Shown piece by piece: positions 36,219-47,252 of a DNA stretch of 64,000 bases; position 1 is the first letter of the stretch; each line of letters begins with the position of its first letter. The notes under the pieces are model-generated. The model saw only the letters and a list, made by a program, of their open reading frames with translations. It had not been told where the DNA came from and did not search any database. The stretch covers positions 372,001 to 436,000 of the forward strand of contig NZ_JAVLAT010000001.1 in the NCBI RefSeq assembly GCF_032190615.1. The letters are read 5' to 3'. Both the position numbers and the translations under genes were made by a program. This stretch comes from Brucella pseudogrignonensis (GTDB lineage Bacteria; Pseudomonadota; Alphaproteobacteria; Rhizobiales; Rhizobiaceae).

Positions 36219-38252
36219 TTAGTCGGCAGTTGCTTCAATATTGATCTTATCGAGGATCGACATCGGATCTTGAGAAACCGCAATCATTTCCAATGCACCG
36301 ATACCGCGCTCAGACTTGGATTTTGCAGTCACTTCAAAGCTCTTCGGCTTGGCCAAAAACGTATTGAACGCCGAGATTACACCTTCAAGCTGTGGCTGAT
36401 CGGCAGCAAGTTCCTGCAAGACAGCACTCGCAATGAGTGTGAGTGTGCTGCGTGCTTCTTCAACAGACATGTCGTTTTCGTCTGCATAGAGCTTCAGTCC
36501 TTTTTCAGCGAGACCTTCATTTTCCACCTTCAGCTTCACTTCACGCGCTTTAAGCCCCAGAAGCGCAACCTGAGCAAGCACCTTGTCACCAGAGAAAAAC
36601 TCCTTAGAGAAGCCACCCATCAGACCAGACATGGAAATCTTACCCATATCTTTGCCGCTTAGAGAAATGTCCTTAATGATAAGGCTCTGCGTCGGCTCGT
36701 CCCAGTTCGCTTCCACGTTTGAAGAAATCGTGACGCGCTCATAACCAAGCTTGCGAAGCTGCTGATAGATTTCTTCGCTGCTATCCGCTGGCACAGGCAA
36801 AGACATATCTTCATAGGCAATACGAATATCAGACGGAATACCATTCACTGGCTTATTCAGTGCGACTTCATAGCTTTTAACGCCAATTTTCAAGCGATGC
36901 GGCAGGCCATCAGGCTTTGGCACCGGATTACCGTCTTCATCCTCAATATCGATATCATCATACGCGTTATTATCATAAGGAAGATCGGCTTCGATACCTT
37001 TGACAACGATTGTCCCAAACTCTGGCAGCATGGTCGTGAACGGGAAACTCTCCATTTCCTCTTCGTTCAAAGCGGCAAACTTCGTTATCGCTTCTGCTGA
37101 AGGCGCCCAATTGAAGCCCTTAAGCGAAAACTCGTCTAACTTGAAATAATCCTTAGCGTTACCAGCTGAGAAACCGGTGAGCGACATATCAAACTTCTTA
37201 TTGTCAAACGCCATCGACATTTTTTCGATGCTACCCTGACCCTTTTCAGGATCGCCGGGCTGGATCTTCATGCCCAACAATTCGACGTCGCCCTTACCAA
37301 TCGTATCAAAAAGACCAATCAGACGGACAAAGAACTCTTTGCGCTCTTCAGGCGTTAGCGCATCAATATCCTTAGCAGTTTCAAGTTTCTGCAAAGTCTC
37401 CGTCAACGGCTCCGCTGGCAGACGCATCGTGAAACCATTGCTACGGATTTCAGCATAGCTAAAATTCGATTTCGTGCTTTTGATCACGATATCTTTTGCA
37501 GAGAATGGCCCATAAACCGGCTTGGCTTCAGTATCGTTTGGACCCGCAGCTTCAGTGTAAAGACGTGCGATGAAAACACCGTCAATATCTTTGCCCTCTG
37601 AAACGCCGATCGTGCCCGTCATGCGCTCTTCTTCAATCTTGCCTGCCTCATTCGGCAATGACAGATCGAGATCAAAGGTCGCTCCAGACGAGGTATACCG
37701 CGCCACGTGACCATTCACGATATCTTCAAACATAACATCCTTGTAGGACGTCTTCTGTTCCTTATCGTTCAGCATCTGAAAGACATTGATTTCAGGAATA
37801 GACATGCGTTTTGCAGAAAAACGACCAACGCGCTCGGCAAGGGTCAGTTCGCCATTCCCAAAAGTATCGCGCAACATTGCAATGTCGAAATCGGCGTCCT
37901 CAATAAGAACACTCGGCAGTGCGATTTTGAACTGCGCAACTTCAGTTTTGATGTCCTTGGCGTCCAGCATGCCATTCAGGAACAGGATTTTTGGACGACC
38001 TTCAATCGAACCAATTGTAATATCCTTGCCATCTTTAAGAGGCAGGACGACGTCAGTCAGCTTGATATGACCAAGGAAGTCAGCTGAAATTGAAGCAGCT
38101 TTACCGCCACGCCGTTCAAGCTGAGCATTGATCGTCTTTTCGAGTGTAATCTTGTATCCGACTGCACCTGCAGCGGCGATGGCGATGACTGCTACGGCTG
38201 CCCAAAGCGCCTTGCGTCCGCCTTTGCGTTTTCCGCTCGTTGCCTGCTCCAC
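36219..38252 (-). CDS. Large membrane-anchored protein of unknown function
   Basis: A 677-residue protein with a basic N-terminus, one transmembrane helix at about residues 14-32 (ALWAAVAVIAIAAAGAVGY) and a long, probably periplasmic, acidic domain with alternating short hydrophobic and charged stretches suggestive of beta structure. Repeated themes such as DVELLGMKIQPGDPEKG and LGLKAREVKLKVENEGL recall AsmA/DUF945-like proteins, but I cannot assign a family. It is monocistronic, with promoter space of 165 bp to its right. Confidence 0.75.
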   Translation of the reverse strand: MEQATSGKRKGGRKALWAAVAVIAIAAAGAVGYKITLEKTINAQLERRGGKAASISADFLGHIKLTDVVLPLKDGKDITIGSIEGRPKILFLNGMLDAKDIKTEVAQFKIALPSVLIEDADFDIAMLRDTFGNGELTLAERVGRFSAKRMSIPEINVFQMLNDKEQKTSYKDVMFEDIVNGHVARYTSSGATFDLDLSLPNEAGKIEEERMTGTIGVSEGKDIDGVFIARLYTEAAGPNDTEAKPVYGPFSAKDIVIKSTKSNFSYAEIRSNGFTMRLPAEPLTETLQKLETAKDIDALTPEERKEFFVRLIGLFDTIGKGDVELLGMKIQPGDPEKGQGSIEKMSMAFDNKKFDMSLTGFSAGNAKDYFKLDEFSLKGFNWAPSAEAITKFAALNEEEMESFPFTTMLPEFGTIVVKGIEADLPYDNNAYDDIDIEDEDGNPVPKPDGLPHRLKIGVKSYEVALNKPVNGIPSDIRIAYEDMSLPVPADSSEEIYQQLRKLGYERVTISSNVEANWDEPTQSLIIKDISLSGKDMGKISMSGLMGGFSKEFFSGDKVLAQVALLGLKAREVKLKVENEGLAEKGLKLYADENDMSVEEARSTLTLIASAVLQELAADQPQLEGVISAFNTFLAKPKSFEVTAKSKSERGIGALEMIAVSQDPMSILDKINIEATAD

Positions 38253-38417
38253 GATTTCTCATCCTTTCAGCGCAATTTCAACGGTATCTGATGGGCAATT
38301 GGTTAATCACAAGAAATTGTAAGAGCAAGCAGGATTGGCCGAAATTTGGGATTTTTGACCATGCGGTGGAAAAATGCCCGCAATTTTACAAATTTATTCA
38401 ATGAAAACTGTAAAAAT

Positions 38418-39191
38418 CTAGCCTAGTCGTTTGCGCGTATGCAGAACGAAATCATCATCGATTTTCAACAACTGCCCATCGATTCCATAAACATCGTTGA
38501 GCAAATGAGGCGTAAGAACCTCTTCCGGCATGCCATCTGCAACGAGTTTTCCCTGATCAAGAACAATCAGCCGCGTGCAATATTTTGCAGCCAAACCAAG
38601 ATCATGCAGCGAGGCGATCACTGTCTTTTTCTCGGCGGCTAGTCCCGCAAACACTTCCATCAATTCAAGCTGATGCGCGGGGTCGAGCCCAGCCACCGGC
38701 TCGTCTGCCATGATGATAGGTGTATCCTGCGCCAAAACACGCGCGATCAAAGCGCGCGCTCTTTCACCACCCGATAATTCATTGGCAGGGCGCGACGCAA
38801 ACTCTGCCACACCCATACGCTGCATTGCTATTGCAATGGCAGCTTTATCGCCCTTATCCAAACCGGCAAAAACCGGTTTCAACGCCGAGCGTCCGAGCGA
38901 TACCAGCATCCGCACTGTAACAGGCCAGGCAACATCTCGCTCCTGCGGCAGATAGGCGATTGCTTTAGCACGGTCAGCGACGTGCATGCGTCTCAAATCG
39001 GAACCATTGAGCGAAACAGTGCCTAATGAAGGCGTCAGGCCAAGCACAGCGCGTAGTAGGGTTGTCTTACCCGCACCATTCGGCCCAATGAGACCGATAA
39101 ATTCGCCTTCACGCACCTTAAAACTGACAGCTTCAAGAACGGCTTTGTGGCTGAGTGACACATCAAGGTTTTTAACGGAGAGCATAGTCAT
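38418..39191 (-). CDS. btuD: Vitamin B12 ABC transporter ATP-binding protein
   Basis: ABC ATPase of 257 residues: Walker A GPNGAGKTT near residue 36, signature LSGGERARALIARVLA near 138, Walker B PIIMADEPVAGLD near 158. The start overlaps the permease stop (ATGA). It belongs to the FecE/BtuD/HmuV iron-siderophore-B12 class; cobalamin is inferred from the riboswitch at the head of the operon. Confidence 0.88.
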   Translation of the reverse strand: MTMLSVKNLDVSLSHKAVLEAVSFKVREGEFIGLIGPNGAGKTTLLRAVLGLTPSLGTVSLNGSDLRRMHVADRAKAIAYLPQERDVAWPVTVRMLVSLGRSALKPVFAGLDKGDKAAIAIAMQRMGVAEFASRPANELSGGERARALIARVLAQDTPIIMADEPVAGLDPAHQLELMEVFAGLAAEKKTVIASLHDLGLAAKYCTRLIVLDQGKLVADGMPEEVLTPHLLNDVYGIDGQLLKIDDDFVLHTRKRLG

Positions 39192-40189
39192 ACCAATCGC
39201 CTCCGATATTTAAAGACCAGCCACAGGAAAAACGGAGCGCCGATGATTGCGGTCAGCACACCAAGTTTCAATTCGCGCCCCGGCATGATAACTCTCACAA
39301 GAACATCGGCAGCCAGCAACAATGCCGCCCCACCAAAGGCGCTGCAAACCAGCAGTCGCGATGGTCTCGCGCCAACCAGCGGACGCAACAAATGCGGCAC
39401 CACAAGCCCGACGAAACCAATTGCACCAGCTACTGCAGTCGAGGCACCGACACTGGCCGCAGTGCCGAGGACGGCCATAACCTGAACGCGGGAAAGATTA
39501 ACACCCATACTGGCGGCAGCATCCGATCCTAGTGTTAGACTATCCAGGGCACGCCCCAGCGAAAACAGCATCACCCAGCCAATGAGGATAAATGGCGCTG
39601 CAAGCCACACATGCGTCATTGAACGATCAGCCAGAGAGCCAAGCATCCAGAACACGATTTCCATGGCCGCAAATGGATTGGGCGACAGGTTAAGCGCAAG
39701 CGCCGTCATTGCCCCGGCGAGACTGGTTACGGCAACGCCTGCAAGAATAACCGTCAACGTTCCGGCATGACGGCCCGCGAGAGCCTTTACCAGAAAGACT
39801 GACAGAAACGCACCGAGCAGCGCCAACAATGGCAGAGCCAGCGGGAAAAGCTGCGAAAGCCCGGTATAGATTGCGATCACTGCACCAAGGGATGCGGAGG
39901 AACTCACCCCAAGAAGTCCCGGCTCTGCCAGCGGGTTACGCAAATAGCCCTGAAGGGCCGCGCCTGAAAGCCCGAGCGAAGCACCGATTAACAAGGCAAG
40001 GATTGCACGTGGCAGGCGGATCTCGCGCATAACCAACACGATCACATCGCCCTGCCCAGCAAAAAGCGCTCGGATACTCTCACCCACACTTATCGATGCC
40101 GGACCAACCAGCAGCGAGAGCGCAAAGAGCGCGACGACCAGCAAACCCAGACCAACAAGCAGGAGATAAAAACGGCCAGTTTCAGTCAC
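39188..40189 (-). CDS. btuC: Vitamin B12 ABC transporter permease
   Basis: FecCD/BtuC-family permease with ten helices, 333 residues from GTG 40189. This start is preferred over the longer frame (to 40240) because GGAGG lies 6 bases before it and it overlaps the binding-protein stop by only 8 bp. Family motifs include REIRLPRAILALLIGASLGLSGAALQGYLRNPLAEPGLLG near residue 60 and GFVGLVVPHLLRPLVG near 255. It works with the adjacent ATPase and binding protein. Confidence 0.9.
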   Translation of the reverse strand: MTETGRFYLLLVGLGLLVVALFALSLLVGPASISVGESIRALFAGQGDVIVLVMREIRLPRAILALLIGASLGLSGAALQGYLRNPLAEPGLLGVSSSASLGAVIAIYTGLSQLFPLALPLLALLGAFLSVFLVKALAGRHAGTLTVILAGVAVTSLAGAMTALALNLSPNPFAAMEIVFWMLGSLADRSMTHVWLAAPFILIGWVMLFSLGRALDSLTLGSDAAASMGVNLSRVQVMAVLGTAASVGASTAVAGAIGFVGLVVPHLLRPLVGARPSRLLVCSAFGGAALLLAADVLVRVIMPGRELKLGVLTAIIGAPFFLWLVFKYRRRLV

Positions 40190-41036
40190 GCGCAGCCTCC
40201 GCGAGTTTTGCGACAGCCTCAACACTGAATGGCCCGCCACACACTGTCAGATTATCGTTGAGCGCCACCATCCGCGTATGGCCTTCAAGAGCACGCAATG
40301 CTGGATGCTCGAAATTCTCAAAGGCCAATACAGGCGGTCGCCCGCGCGAACCGCGAACAAGAATATCAGGTCTCTCCATTATCAGCATTTCCAGCGGCAG
40401 CATGGCTGAGCCGCGAACGCCTGCCTTGTCTGCAATATTATCAAGCCCTGCCAGACGGATCGCCTCATCAATAAGCGTGCCGCGCCCCGCCGTATAGCTA
40501 TTGGCATAATACAGCGCCACAGTTTGCTTGCGATCAGGTTTTCTGATCGCCAATAAATCCGCATCCATAGTAGCAATCTGCCGTTCAGCTTCTTCTTCAC
40601 GCCCCAACAATTCTCCCAGCCGCTTCATATGCGCTTTAATATCCTCAAATGATCGTGCAGGCGCGAACTCTTCAACCCGCACACCCAAGTCACGCAAGAG
40701 CCCAACCGTAGCACGCGAAGAAAATGTACCTGCCAGCACCAGATCAGGCTTCATCAGGAAGACTTCTTCTGCCTGTCCATGATTGACTGGCAATCCCTTC
40801 GCCTTCTCACTCATCACCGACAAAAGCGGATCACGCGAGAGATAGGACACCGATTGCAACTGCGAGGCATCCGCCAGCAACATCGCAAGCTGATCCGTGC
40901 AGACATTAATCGACACGACGCGTTGAGGCCGATCTTCTGCGAATGCAGAATGAAAGCCAGCGAGAAACAGGCCTGCCAGAAGACAAAGCCTGATATTCTT
41001 CACAACCGCCTGTTTACACGCCAACATCATCTTCAA
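40182..41036 (-). CDS. btuF: Cobalamin-binding periplasmic protein
   Basis: A 284-residue BtuF/FecB-type binding protein with signal peptide (LCLLAGLFLAGFHSAFA/ED) and the family start RPQRVVSINVCTDQLAMLLA. The type III binding-protein fold is implied by the LRDLGVRVEEF and GTLIDEAIRLAGLDNIA segments. The stop codon overlaps the permease start, and the gene directly follows the TonB-dependent receptor. Confidence 0.87.
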   Translation of the reverse strand: MKMMLACKQAVVKNIRLCLLAGLFLAGFHSAFAEDRPQRVVSINVCTDQLAMLLADASQLQSVSYLSRDPLLSVMSEKAKGLPVNHGQAEEVFLMKPDLVLAGTFSSRATVGLLRDLGVRVEEFAPARSFEDIKAHMKRLGELLGREEEAERQIATMDADLLAIRKPDRKQTVALYYANSYTAGRGTLIDEAIRLAGLDNIADKAGVRGSAMLPLEMLIMERPDILVRGSRGRPPVLAFENFEHPALRALEGHTRMVALNDNLTVCGGPFSVEAVAKLAEAARD

Positions 41037-42902
41037 TCAAAAATTCCGCGTTAGCCCAATATTTATGGTGCGTCCTGGAGCTATGTAACCTGACGTCGTC
41101 TGATACTCCTTATCGAAGATATTCTCCACAGAGAGCTTAAGTTGCGACTGTGCATCAAAGTCATAAAGCGCAATGAAATCTGCCGTCACATATGGATTAA
41201 GCTTGTTGGTATTGGCAGCATTTGTGAAACGTGAACCGCGATAGAGCAGCCGTGCAGTCAGATCGAGCTTCTCGACCGGCTTGTAGCTAACTTCTGCCGT
41301 TGCCTTGACCCGTTCGCGATAAGCCAGATCATTATCACTGTCTTCATCAATCGGGCGTTTCAGATCAATAGAGCCTTTCACGCCCCAGTTCTCATTAAAA
41401 CGATGAGACAGCGTGGCTTCAAAACCTGTAATGTTTGCCCGGGCAACATTATAGGGCAGATAGGATGGTGCTGTACTTATGATCGCATCACGCAACCGGG
41501 TTTGATAAAAAGCCATATCGAGACTGGTTTTATCTGTTGCCTGCCAGTTGAGACCAACTTCATAAGAACGGGATTTTTCGGGTTGCAGATCAGGATTTGC
41601 ATAACCGGGATAATAAAGCTCATTGAAAGTCGGCGCTCGAAAGCCTGTGCCAAATGACGAGCGCAGCACCAAATCAGGCAAAACCTCATAACTGGCTCCG
41701 GCATTGTAAGTCACAACGTCGCCAAATTGCTCATTGTGATCATAACGCACGCCGCCATCAAAGCGTAACGCATCATATTCCAGCGAATACTGCCCGAACA
41801 CCGCCGCCAGATCACGGCTGGTTTCCGCATAAACCGTCGTGGCATTGACCTCCTCGCGATAGGCTTCCACACCACCCGTCACCACATGAGAAACGCTGCC
41901 TGTTTCAAACTGCTTTTCAGTCGAAGCAAAAATGCCATAGCGCTTGGTTTCAAACAGATCAGACCCGCTCACGTTCTTACGGAAATTCCGGCTGTGGTCC
42001 AGCCCGGAACTGAGTTCAATCGTCGAAGACCAATCGTCTGTATGCTCAATACGTGTGCCAATTTTTCCATTGAACGCGGTCGTATAAGCCTCGTTAAAAG
42101 ATGGCGCTGTAGCGTCATACTGGTTACGCCCGCGGGTCAACAGACCATCCGTATAAATCCGGCCCCAGTCGAAATCCTTTGCAAGCGAAAAGTTAAACGC
42201 GCCTTGCAGAAATCCGTCACGGTCCGGTTCATAACCAAACGTCCGCGGCTGTTTGAAATTATAGCCCTGCGTGCCTGTCACCGCCGCACCAAACGCATAA
42301 TCAATGCCGTCTTTGCTTTGGCCTTGCAGAGACGCAAACGCATAGCCACCCCATGGATGCGTAACACCTGTCGTAACACTGCCACAGAAAGAACGCTCAC
42401 CGCAGGCACCGCCCTGCTTGGTGATGATATTAATCACGCCGCCCATCGCATCCGCACCATATTGCGAGGAATGCGCACCTTTAGCGATTTCAATACGATC
42501 AATTGAACTCAGCGGAATATTGGCAAGCGATGTGGCACCAGTCGTGGCCGATGCAGTTCGCACGCCATTGACTAAAACAACAGTCTGTTTTGACGACATC
42601 CCGCGAATATAGAGATTGGAAGACGATCCCTGCCCGCCATTTGTGGCAATCGAAATACCGGGATAATGTTGCAGGAGCGATTGCAAGTCGGGCGCTGCCG
42701 AACGAGTTATTTCTTGACTGTCGATCACCGTAACGGATGACGTAGAACGCTGCAAAGACGTCGCACGACGAAGCGGTGTGACGACAATCGTATCAAGCAC
42801 AAGGATATCCTGAGCATTCACGTTCGTCTGAGCGAATGCGTCAAGCGGCATAGCAACCAAAATGGTTGATGCGAGATAGGCCGATAGTCTGAGAATATGC
42901 AT
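41037..42902 (-). CDS. btuB: TonB-dependent vitamin B12 receptor
   Basis: Outer-membrane receptor of 621 residues from ATG 42902, chosen over 42935 because AGGAAG precedes it and the signal peptide starts there (MHILRLSAYLASTILVAMPL, ending AFA/Q). The TonB box region reads DTIVVTP, followed by the plug (LQSLLQHYPGISI, VLVNGVRT, ERIEIAKGAHSSQYGADAMGGVINIITKQG) and a 22-strand barrel with the terminal aromatic FTRNF-type end (GLTRNF). It is the first gene after the second cobalamin riboswitch, which supports B12 rather than a siderophore as ligand. Confidence 0.93.
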   Translation of the reverse strand: MHILRLSAYLASTILVAMPLDAFAQTNVNAQDILVLDTIVVTPLRRATSLQRSTSSVTVIDSQEITRSAAPDLQSLLQHYPGISIATNGGQGSSSNLYIRGMSSKQTVVLVNGVRTASATTGATSLANIPLSSIDRIEIAKGAHSSQYGADAMGGVINIITKQGGACGERSFCGSVTTGVTHPWGGYAFASLQGQSKDGIDYAFGAAVTGTQGYNFKQPRTFGYEPDRDGFLQGAFNFSLAKDFDWGRIYTDGLLTRGRNQYDATAPSFNEAYTTAFNGKIGTRIEHTDDWSSTIELSSGLDHSRNFRKNVSGSDLFETKRYGIFASTEKQFETGSVSHVVTGGVEAYREEVNATTVYAETSRDLAAVFGQYSLEYDALRFDGGVRYDHNEQFGDVVTYNAGASYEVLPDLVLRSSFGTGFRAPTFNELYYPGYANPDLQPEKSRSYEVGLNWQATDKTSLDMAFYQTRLRDAIISTAPSYLPYNVARANITGFEATLSHRFNENWGVKGSIDLKRPIDEDSDNDLAYRERVKATAEVSYKPVEKLDLTARLLYRGSRFTNAANTNKLNPYVTADFIALYDFDAQSQLKLSVENIFDKEYQTTSGYIAPGRTINIGLTRNF

Positions 42903-43054
42903 TAGTTTACTTCCTGCGCGCAAGCGTTGCTTCACCGCAGGTGTCAGAAATCAGGGCGCAAGCACCCCGTCTTTGTCCCACGGCAACATTTCACAATGTC
43001 ACCGCTACGGACGGCCGCGACTGAACACCCCTCGTGTCAGCCATGGGTGACTGG

Positions 43055-43255
43055 ATGCGGCAGGTCTCCTGACTTCCGGGTCTTCATCAATCCTCCGCCT
43101 TCCCGAACACGAATATTCAGTGGCTATGATCGCGATACCGATCATGGGAGGACGACTCTCCGGTCACAGTTGCGGGGGCAGTCTCGGTCTCAGCTCTTCA
43201 AATAAGCCTCACCGTGTTCCCTTTTCATCCACCCTCACGGGCAGAACCGTATCCT
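43055..43255 (-). promoter_or_regulatory. Cobalamin riboswitch of the btuB-btuF-btuC-btuD operon
   Basis: The B12 box AGTCAGGAGACCTGC lies on the minus strand at 43074-43060, preceded by the GGGAACACGGTGAGGC, GACTGCCCCCGCAACTGTGACCGG-type conserved segments and a GCGGAGGA element. About 155 bases separate the box from the btuB start, leaving room for an expression platform. Confidence 0.93.
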
Positions 43256-43360
43256 AGGATGAGCGATAGCAAGGGCACGATAGATTATCAACTGCAACAT
43301 AATGCCCCTCTGAATCACATTTCGAATGAAGTGATCCAGAGGGTTGAATCATATGAGTTT

Positions 43361-44473
43361 TTATCTGAGGAAGTCGCGGAAACGGCGAAGCGCAAAGAAG
43401 AATAAAACGCTTCCAATAACGATCATGGCGAGCAATTGCGGCCAGACGACACTCAATCCCGCGCCGCGAAACAACACCGATTGCGCGAGCATCACGAAAT
43501 GCGTGTTGGGTGCAGCCAGCATGATGTTCTGAATGATTTCCGGCATGCTTTCGCGCGGCGTTGTACCGCCCGAAAGAACCTGAAGCGGCAGCAGAACCAG
43601 CATCAACAAAAGCCCGAACTGAGGCATGGAACCGGCAATCGTTGCGAGAAAAATGCCAAGGCTTGTGGTCGCAAAGAGCTGCAATGCAGCACCCGCCAGA
43701 AACAGTGTCAGCGAGCCATTGATCGGCACGGCCAGAATGCCCTGTACAACCACGATCAGCGAGAAAGCGGTTGCCACCAGCACAACCATACCCATTGACC
43801 AGACTTTTGAGACCATGATCTCAAGTGGTGTGACGGGCATAACAAGCAGATGTTCAATCGTGCCATGCTCACGCTCCCGGATGAGAGCCGCACCCGTCAG
43901 AATGATGGAAAGCATCGTCACCGACGATATGACATTGGTGATCGCACCAAACCAGCCTTTGTTCAAATCCTGATTGAACCGCGCACGTAAGCCCAATCCA
44001 ACGACCGCTTCTGCCTCACCGCGATAGCGATTAACAAACTCGTTAACTTCGCTCGAAACAATCGACTGCACATAACCGCCACCCGTAAAGGCCTGACTCA
44101 TACGGGTTGCATCGACATTCAGCTGGATCGTTGGCGAACGTCCGGCGAGCAGGTCACGCTGAAAATTTGGCGGAATATTGAGTGCAAATGTATCAAGGCC
44201 CGAATCCATCCGTTTATCCATCTCATGAGATGAGATGAGTTTTGGCGGCACGAAATATGGCGGATAAAACGCCGTCGTGATACGGCCCGAAACGGGCGAC
44301 TGATCTTCATCGACAATCGCAATAGCCGCATTGTTGAGGTTTTCAGGCATTGCCTTTGCAGCCGTGTAGATCGCAAGCGTAAAAGCATAAACGATCAGCA
44401 GCAAAAGCATGGGATCACGCGCCAGTCCGCGCAGTTCCTTCACACCAAGCTGGAATATGTTGGAAATCCGCAT
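43361..44473 (-). CDS. ABC-2 type permease (YhhJ-like)
   Basis: A 370-residue ABC-2 membrane subunit: N-terminal helix, a large extracytoplasmic domain (residues 45-180) and five helices at the end, with EREHGTIEHLLVMPVTPLEIMVSKVW near residue 200. It follows the double-ATPase/permease fusion by one base. Together with HlyD and the fusion it matches the E. coli yhiI-rbbA-yhhJ arrangement. Substrate unknown. Confidence 0.87.
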   Translation of the reverse strand: MRISNIFQLGVKELRGLARDPMLLLLIVYAFTLAIYTAAKAMPENLNNAAIAIVDEDQSPVSGRITTAFYPPYFVPPKLISSHEMDKRMDSGLDTFALNIPPNFQRDLLAGRSPTIQLNVDATRMSQAFTGGGYVQSIVSSEVNEFVNRYRGEAEAVVGLGLRARFNQDLNKGWFGAITNVISSVTMLSIILTGAALIREREHGTIEHLLVMPVTPLEIMVSKVWSMGMVVLVATAFSLIVVVQGILAVPINGSLTLFLAGAALQLFATTSLGIFLATIAGSMPQFGLLLMLVLLPLQVLSGGTTPRESMPEIIQNIMLAAPNTHFVMLAQSVLFRGAGLSVVWPQLLAMIVIGSVLFFFALRRFRDFLR

Positions 44474-44474
44474 C

Positions 44475-47252
44475 TCAACCCGCCTGCTTCTTCAGAAGAA
44501 CAATGCCGAGAACGGTCAGAACCGGTATAGCAATTAGCAGCGGCAGGAATGATCCGGCGAGATCAGAGAAATCGAGCGCCTTTGAGAAAGTCCCGCGCGA
44601 GATCGTCACGAAATAAGTCGTCGGATAAATCTTGCCGATAAAGGCGCCCGCCCCCTGCAAAGACGAAACGGGATCGATAATGCCGGAATATTGCACTGCC
44701 GGAATAAGCGTCAGCAATGCGGTGCCGAAGATCGCTGCAATCTGGCTATTGATGAAAGTCGAGATCACCAGTCCCATCCCGGTTGTGATGATGACATAGA
44801 GCAGCGCGGCTGTGGCATAGGTCAGGAAACTGCCTGTGAAAGGCACACGGAAAATGAACACTGCAAAGGCCGTCAACATCAGGAAATTGAGGAAGGCAAG
44901 CGCGATATAAGGCAACTGTTTACCCAGCAAAAACTCGAACTTAGTCACCGGCGTCACATAGAAATTAATGATCGAGCCAAGTTCTTTTTCGCGCACGACA
45001 CTCAGAACTGCCAGCATAGCCGGTATCATCAGCAAAAGCAGCGGGATAACGGCTGGAACCATCGCTACAAGGCTCTGAACATCCGGGTTATAACGATAAC
45101 GAATTTCGAGATTGAAATTGCCGACAGTGGCAGCGCTGCCATAAAGCTCGCGTGCTTTTTGTGTCAGCCAATTGGCATGCATTCCCTGCACATAACCGCG
45201 CACGGTTTCAGCGCGCGTTGGCATCGCACCATCAATCCAGGCACCAATTTCGACAGGACGGCCACGCGCGACATTACTGCCGAAATTCGGCGGGATCTCA
45301 ATTGCCAGACTGATTTCACCTTCGCGCATACGCCGATCAAGATCGTCATAATCGGTTATAGGTGCTTTTTCGGTGAAATACCGCGAACCAGCAAGCTGCT
45401 GCGTGTAATCCCGGCTGATTGTCGTATCGTCACGATCCAGAACAGCGAATGTAAGATCCTCGACATCGAGATTAATCCCGTATCCAATAACGAACATCAG
45501 GATCACAGTGCCTAGAATGGCGAGCGTCGCGCGGATCGGATCGCGCTTTAACTCCAGTGCTTCCCGACGAGAAAAAGCCAGTACCCGCCGGGGATTTGGC
45601 AACCAACTGGAAGACGGCTTTTTGCTTTTCTCAACCTTTTCTGGTTGAGCTTTCACCGTCTCCTCAACGTCTTTCTCAGGCGCTGTTTCGCCAATCGCCT
45701 CTTCGAGATATGCAATGAAAGCGTCTTCAAGTGTTGCTGCATTGCGGCTTGCTGTGATGGCTTTTGGTGTATCACTGATCAACACCTTGCCAGCATGCAT
45801 CAAGGAAATGCGATCACAGAGTTCCGCCTCATTCATAAAATGGGTTGAGACGAAGATCGTGACATTATCGTTGCGCGAAAGATCAGCCAAAATTTGCCAG
45901 AACGCATCACGCGCAACCGGATCAACGCCCGAGGTCGGCTCGTCAAGAATAAGAATATCCGGCGAATGGATCAGCGCGACAGCCAGCGACAGGCGCTGAC
46001 GAATGCCGAGCGGCATCGAGTCGGGCAGATCATCCATAACCGCAGCCAAATCAAACCTTTGGGCCAGTTCCTTGATTCTACGTTTGGTGTCTTCTTCCGC
46101 CATGCCAAACAGCTTGGCGTGAAGCTCCAAATTCTGATGAACTGTCAGTTCCGAATAGAGCGAAAATGCTTGCGACATGTAACCAACATGACGGCGTATA
46201 TCAATATCCTTTGGATCGACTTCGCGTCCAAACAGCCTTGCCGTGCCTTCACTTGCTGGCAACAAGCCAGTCAAGACCTTCATCGTCGTGGATTTGCCAC
46301 AGCCATTGGAGCCGAGAAACCCAAAAATCTCGCCGCGTGGAATACGGAAACTCACATTATCGACCGCAGTAAAATTGCCAAATCGTACCGTGACATGCTC
46401 AGCTTCAATAGCGATGCCGGTATCTGTCTGCGTATTGCGCGGCGGCATAACCACTTCGCTATGCCCTTTAGTCAATTCTTCCGGCAAAAGCGCAATGAAA
46501 GCCGCATCAAGATTGGGCGTCTTCGTCTTCTCAAGCAATTCCTGCGGCGTACCCGTCGCTAGAATCTGGCCGTCATTCATCGCCACCAGCCAATCGAAGC
46601 GCTCCGCTTCTTCCATATAGGCTGTGGCCACAATAACGCTCATCCCCGGACGATCTTTGCGGATATCGTCAATCAGTTCCCAGAACTGACGCCGCGACAA
46701 CGGATCGACGCCCGTCGTCGGCTCATCAAGGATCAACAAATCAGGATCATGGATCAGCGAACAGCAAAGGCTGGTCTTTTGCTTCATGCCGCCCGAAAGC
46801 TTACCCGCCGGACGATCCGCAAAAGGAGACATTCCGGTTCTCGCCAAAAGATCAGCGATACGGCGTTCCCGCTCCTGCTTGTCATGGCCAAACAACCGCC
46901 CAAAAAATTCGATATTCTCAAAAACGGACAGCGTCGGATACAGGTTCTTGCCCAAACCTTGCGGCATATAGGCGATACGCGGGAAGGCGGACTGACGATG
47001 ACGCTTATCGGCAATATCCCCTCCAAGCACGTCAATCCTGCCCTGCTGCATAACACGAGCGCCAGCAATCAAAGATAGAAGGCTCGATTTGCCAACGCCA
47101 TCAGGGCCAATCAAGCCAACCATGCACCCGGCTGGTATATTAAGCGAAATATCGCGCAGTGCTTGAGCTGATCCATAGGACAGCTCCACGCTTTCTGCAC
47201 GAACGACAAAGCTGTCGTCGCCCACGCCAGCCCTTATCGAAACCTCACTCAT
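44475..47252 (-). CDS. rbbA: RbbA-like fusion: two ABC ATPase domains plus ABC-2 permease
   Basis: A 925-residue fusion. ATPase 1 has GPDGVGKSS near residue 49 and [13 protein letters not shown] ... [13 protein letters not shown] near 155-180. ATPase 2 has [10 protein letters not shown] near 320 and [13 protein letters not shown] near 440. The C-terminal 375 residues form an ABC-2 membrane domain with the [22 protein letters not shown] start and [23 protein letters not shown]. coli RbbA associates with ribosomes and releases deacylated tRNA, but the operon context here (HlyD adaptor, second permease) suggests an exporter. The name is by architecture. Confidence 0.85.
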   Translation of the reverse strand: MSEVSIRAGVGDDSFVVRAESVELSYGSAQALRDISLNIPAGCMVGLIGPDGVGKSSLLSLIAGARVMQQGRIDVLGGDIADKRHRQSAFPRIAYMPQGLGKNLYPTLSVFENIEFFGRLFGHDKQERERRIADLLARTGMSPFADRPAGKLSGGMKQKTSLCCSLIHDPDLLILDEPTTGVDPLSRRQFWELIDDIRKDRPGMSVIVATAYMEEAERFDWLVAMNDGQILATGTPQELLEKTKTPNLDAAFIALLPEELTKGHSEVVMPPRNTQTDTGIAIEAEHVTVRFGNFTAVDNVSFRIPRGEIFGFLGSNGCGKSTTMKVLTGLLPASEGTARLFGREVDPKDIDIRRHVGYMSQAFSLYSELTVHQNLELHAKLFGMAEEDTKRRIKELAQRFDLAAVMDDLPDSMPLGIRQRLSLAVALIHSPDILILDEPTSGVDPVARDAFWQILADLSRNDNVTIFVSTHFMNEAELCDRISLMHAGKVLISDTPKAITASRNAATLEDAFIAYLEEAIGETAPEKDVEETVKAQPEKVEKSKKPSSSWLPNPRRVLAFSRREALELKRDPIRATLAILGTVILMFVIGYGINLDVEDLTFAVLDRDDTTISRDYTQQLAGSRYFTEKAPITDYDDLDRRMREGEISLAIEIPPNFGSNVARGRPVEIGAWIDGAMPTRAETVRGYVQGMHANWLTQKARELYGSAATVGNFNLEIRYRYNPDVQSLVAMVPAVIPLLLLMIPAMLAVLSVVREKELGSIINFYVTPVTKFEFLLGKQLPYIALAFLNFLMLTAFAVFIFRVPFTGSFLTYATAALLYVIITTGMGLVISTFINSQIAAIFGTALLTLIPAVQYSGIIDPVSSLQGAGAFIGKIYPTTYFVTISRGTFSKALDFSDLAGSFLPLLIAIPVLTVLGIVLLKKQAG

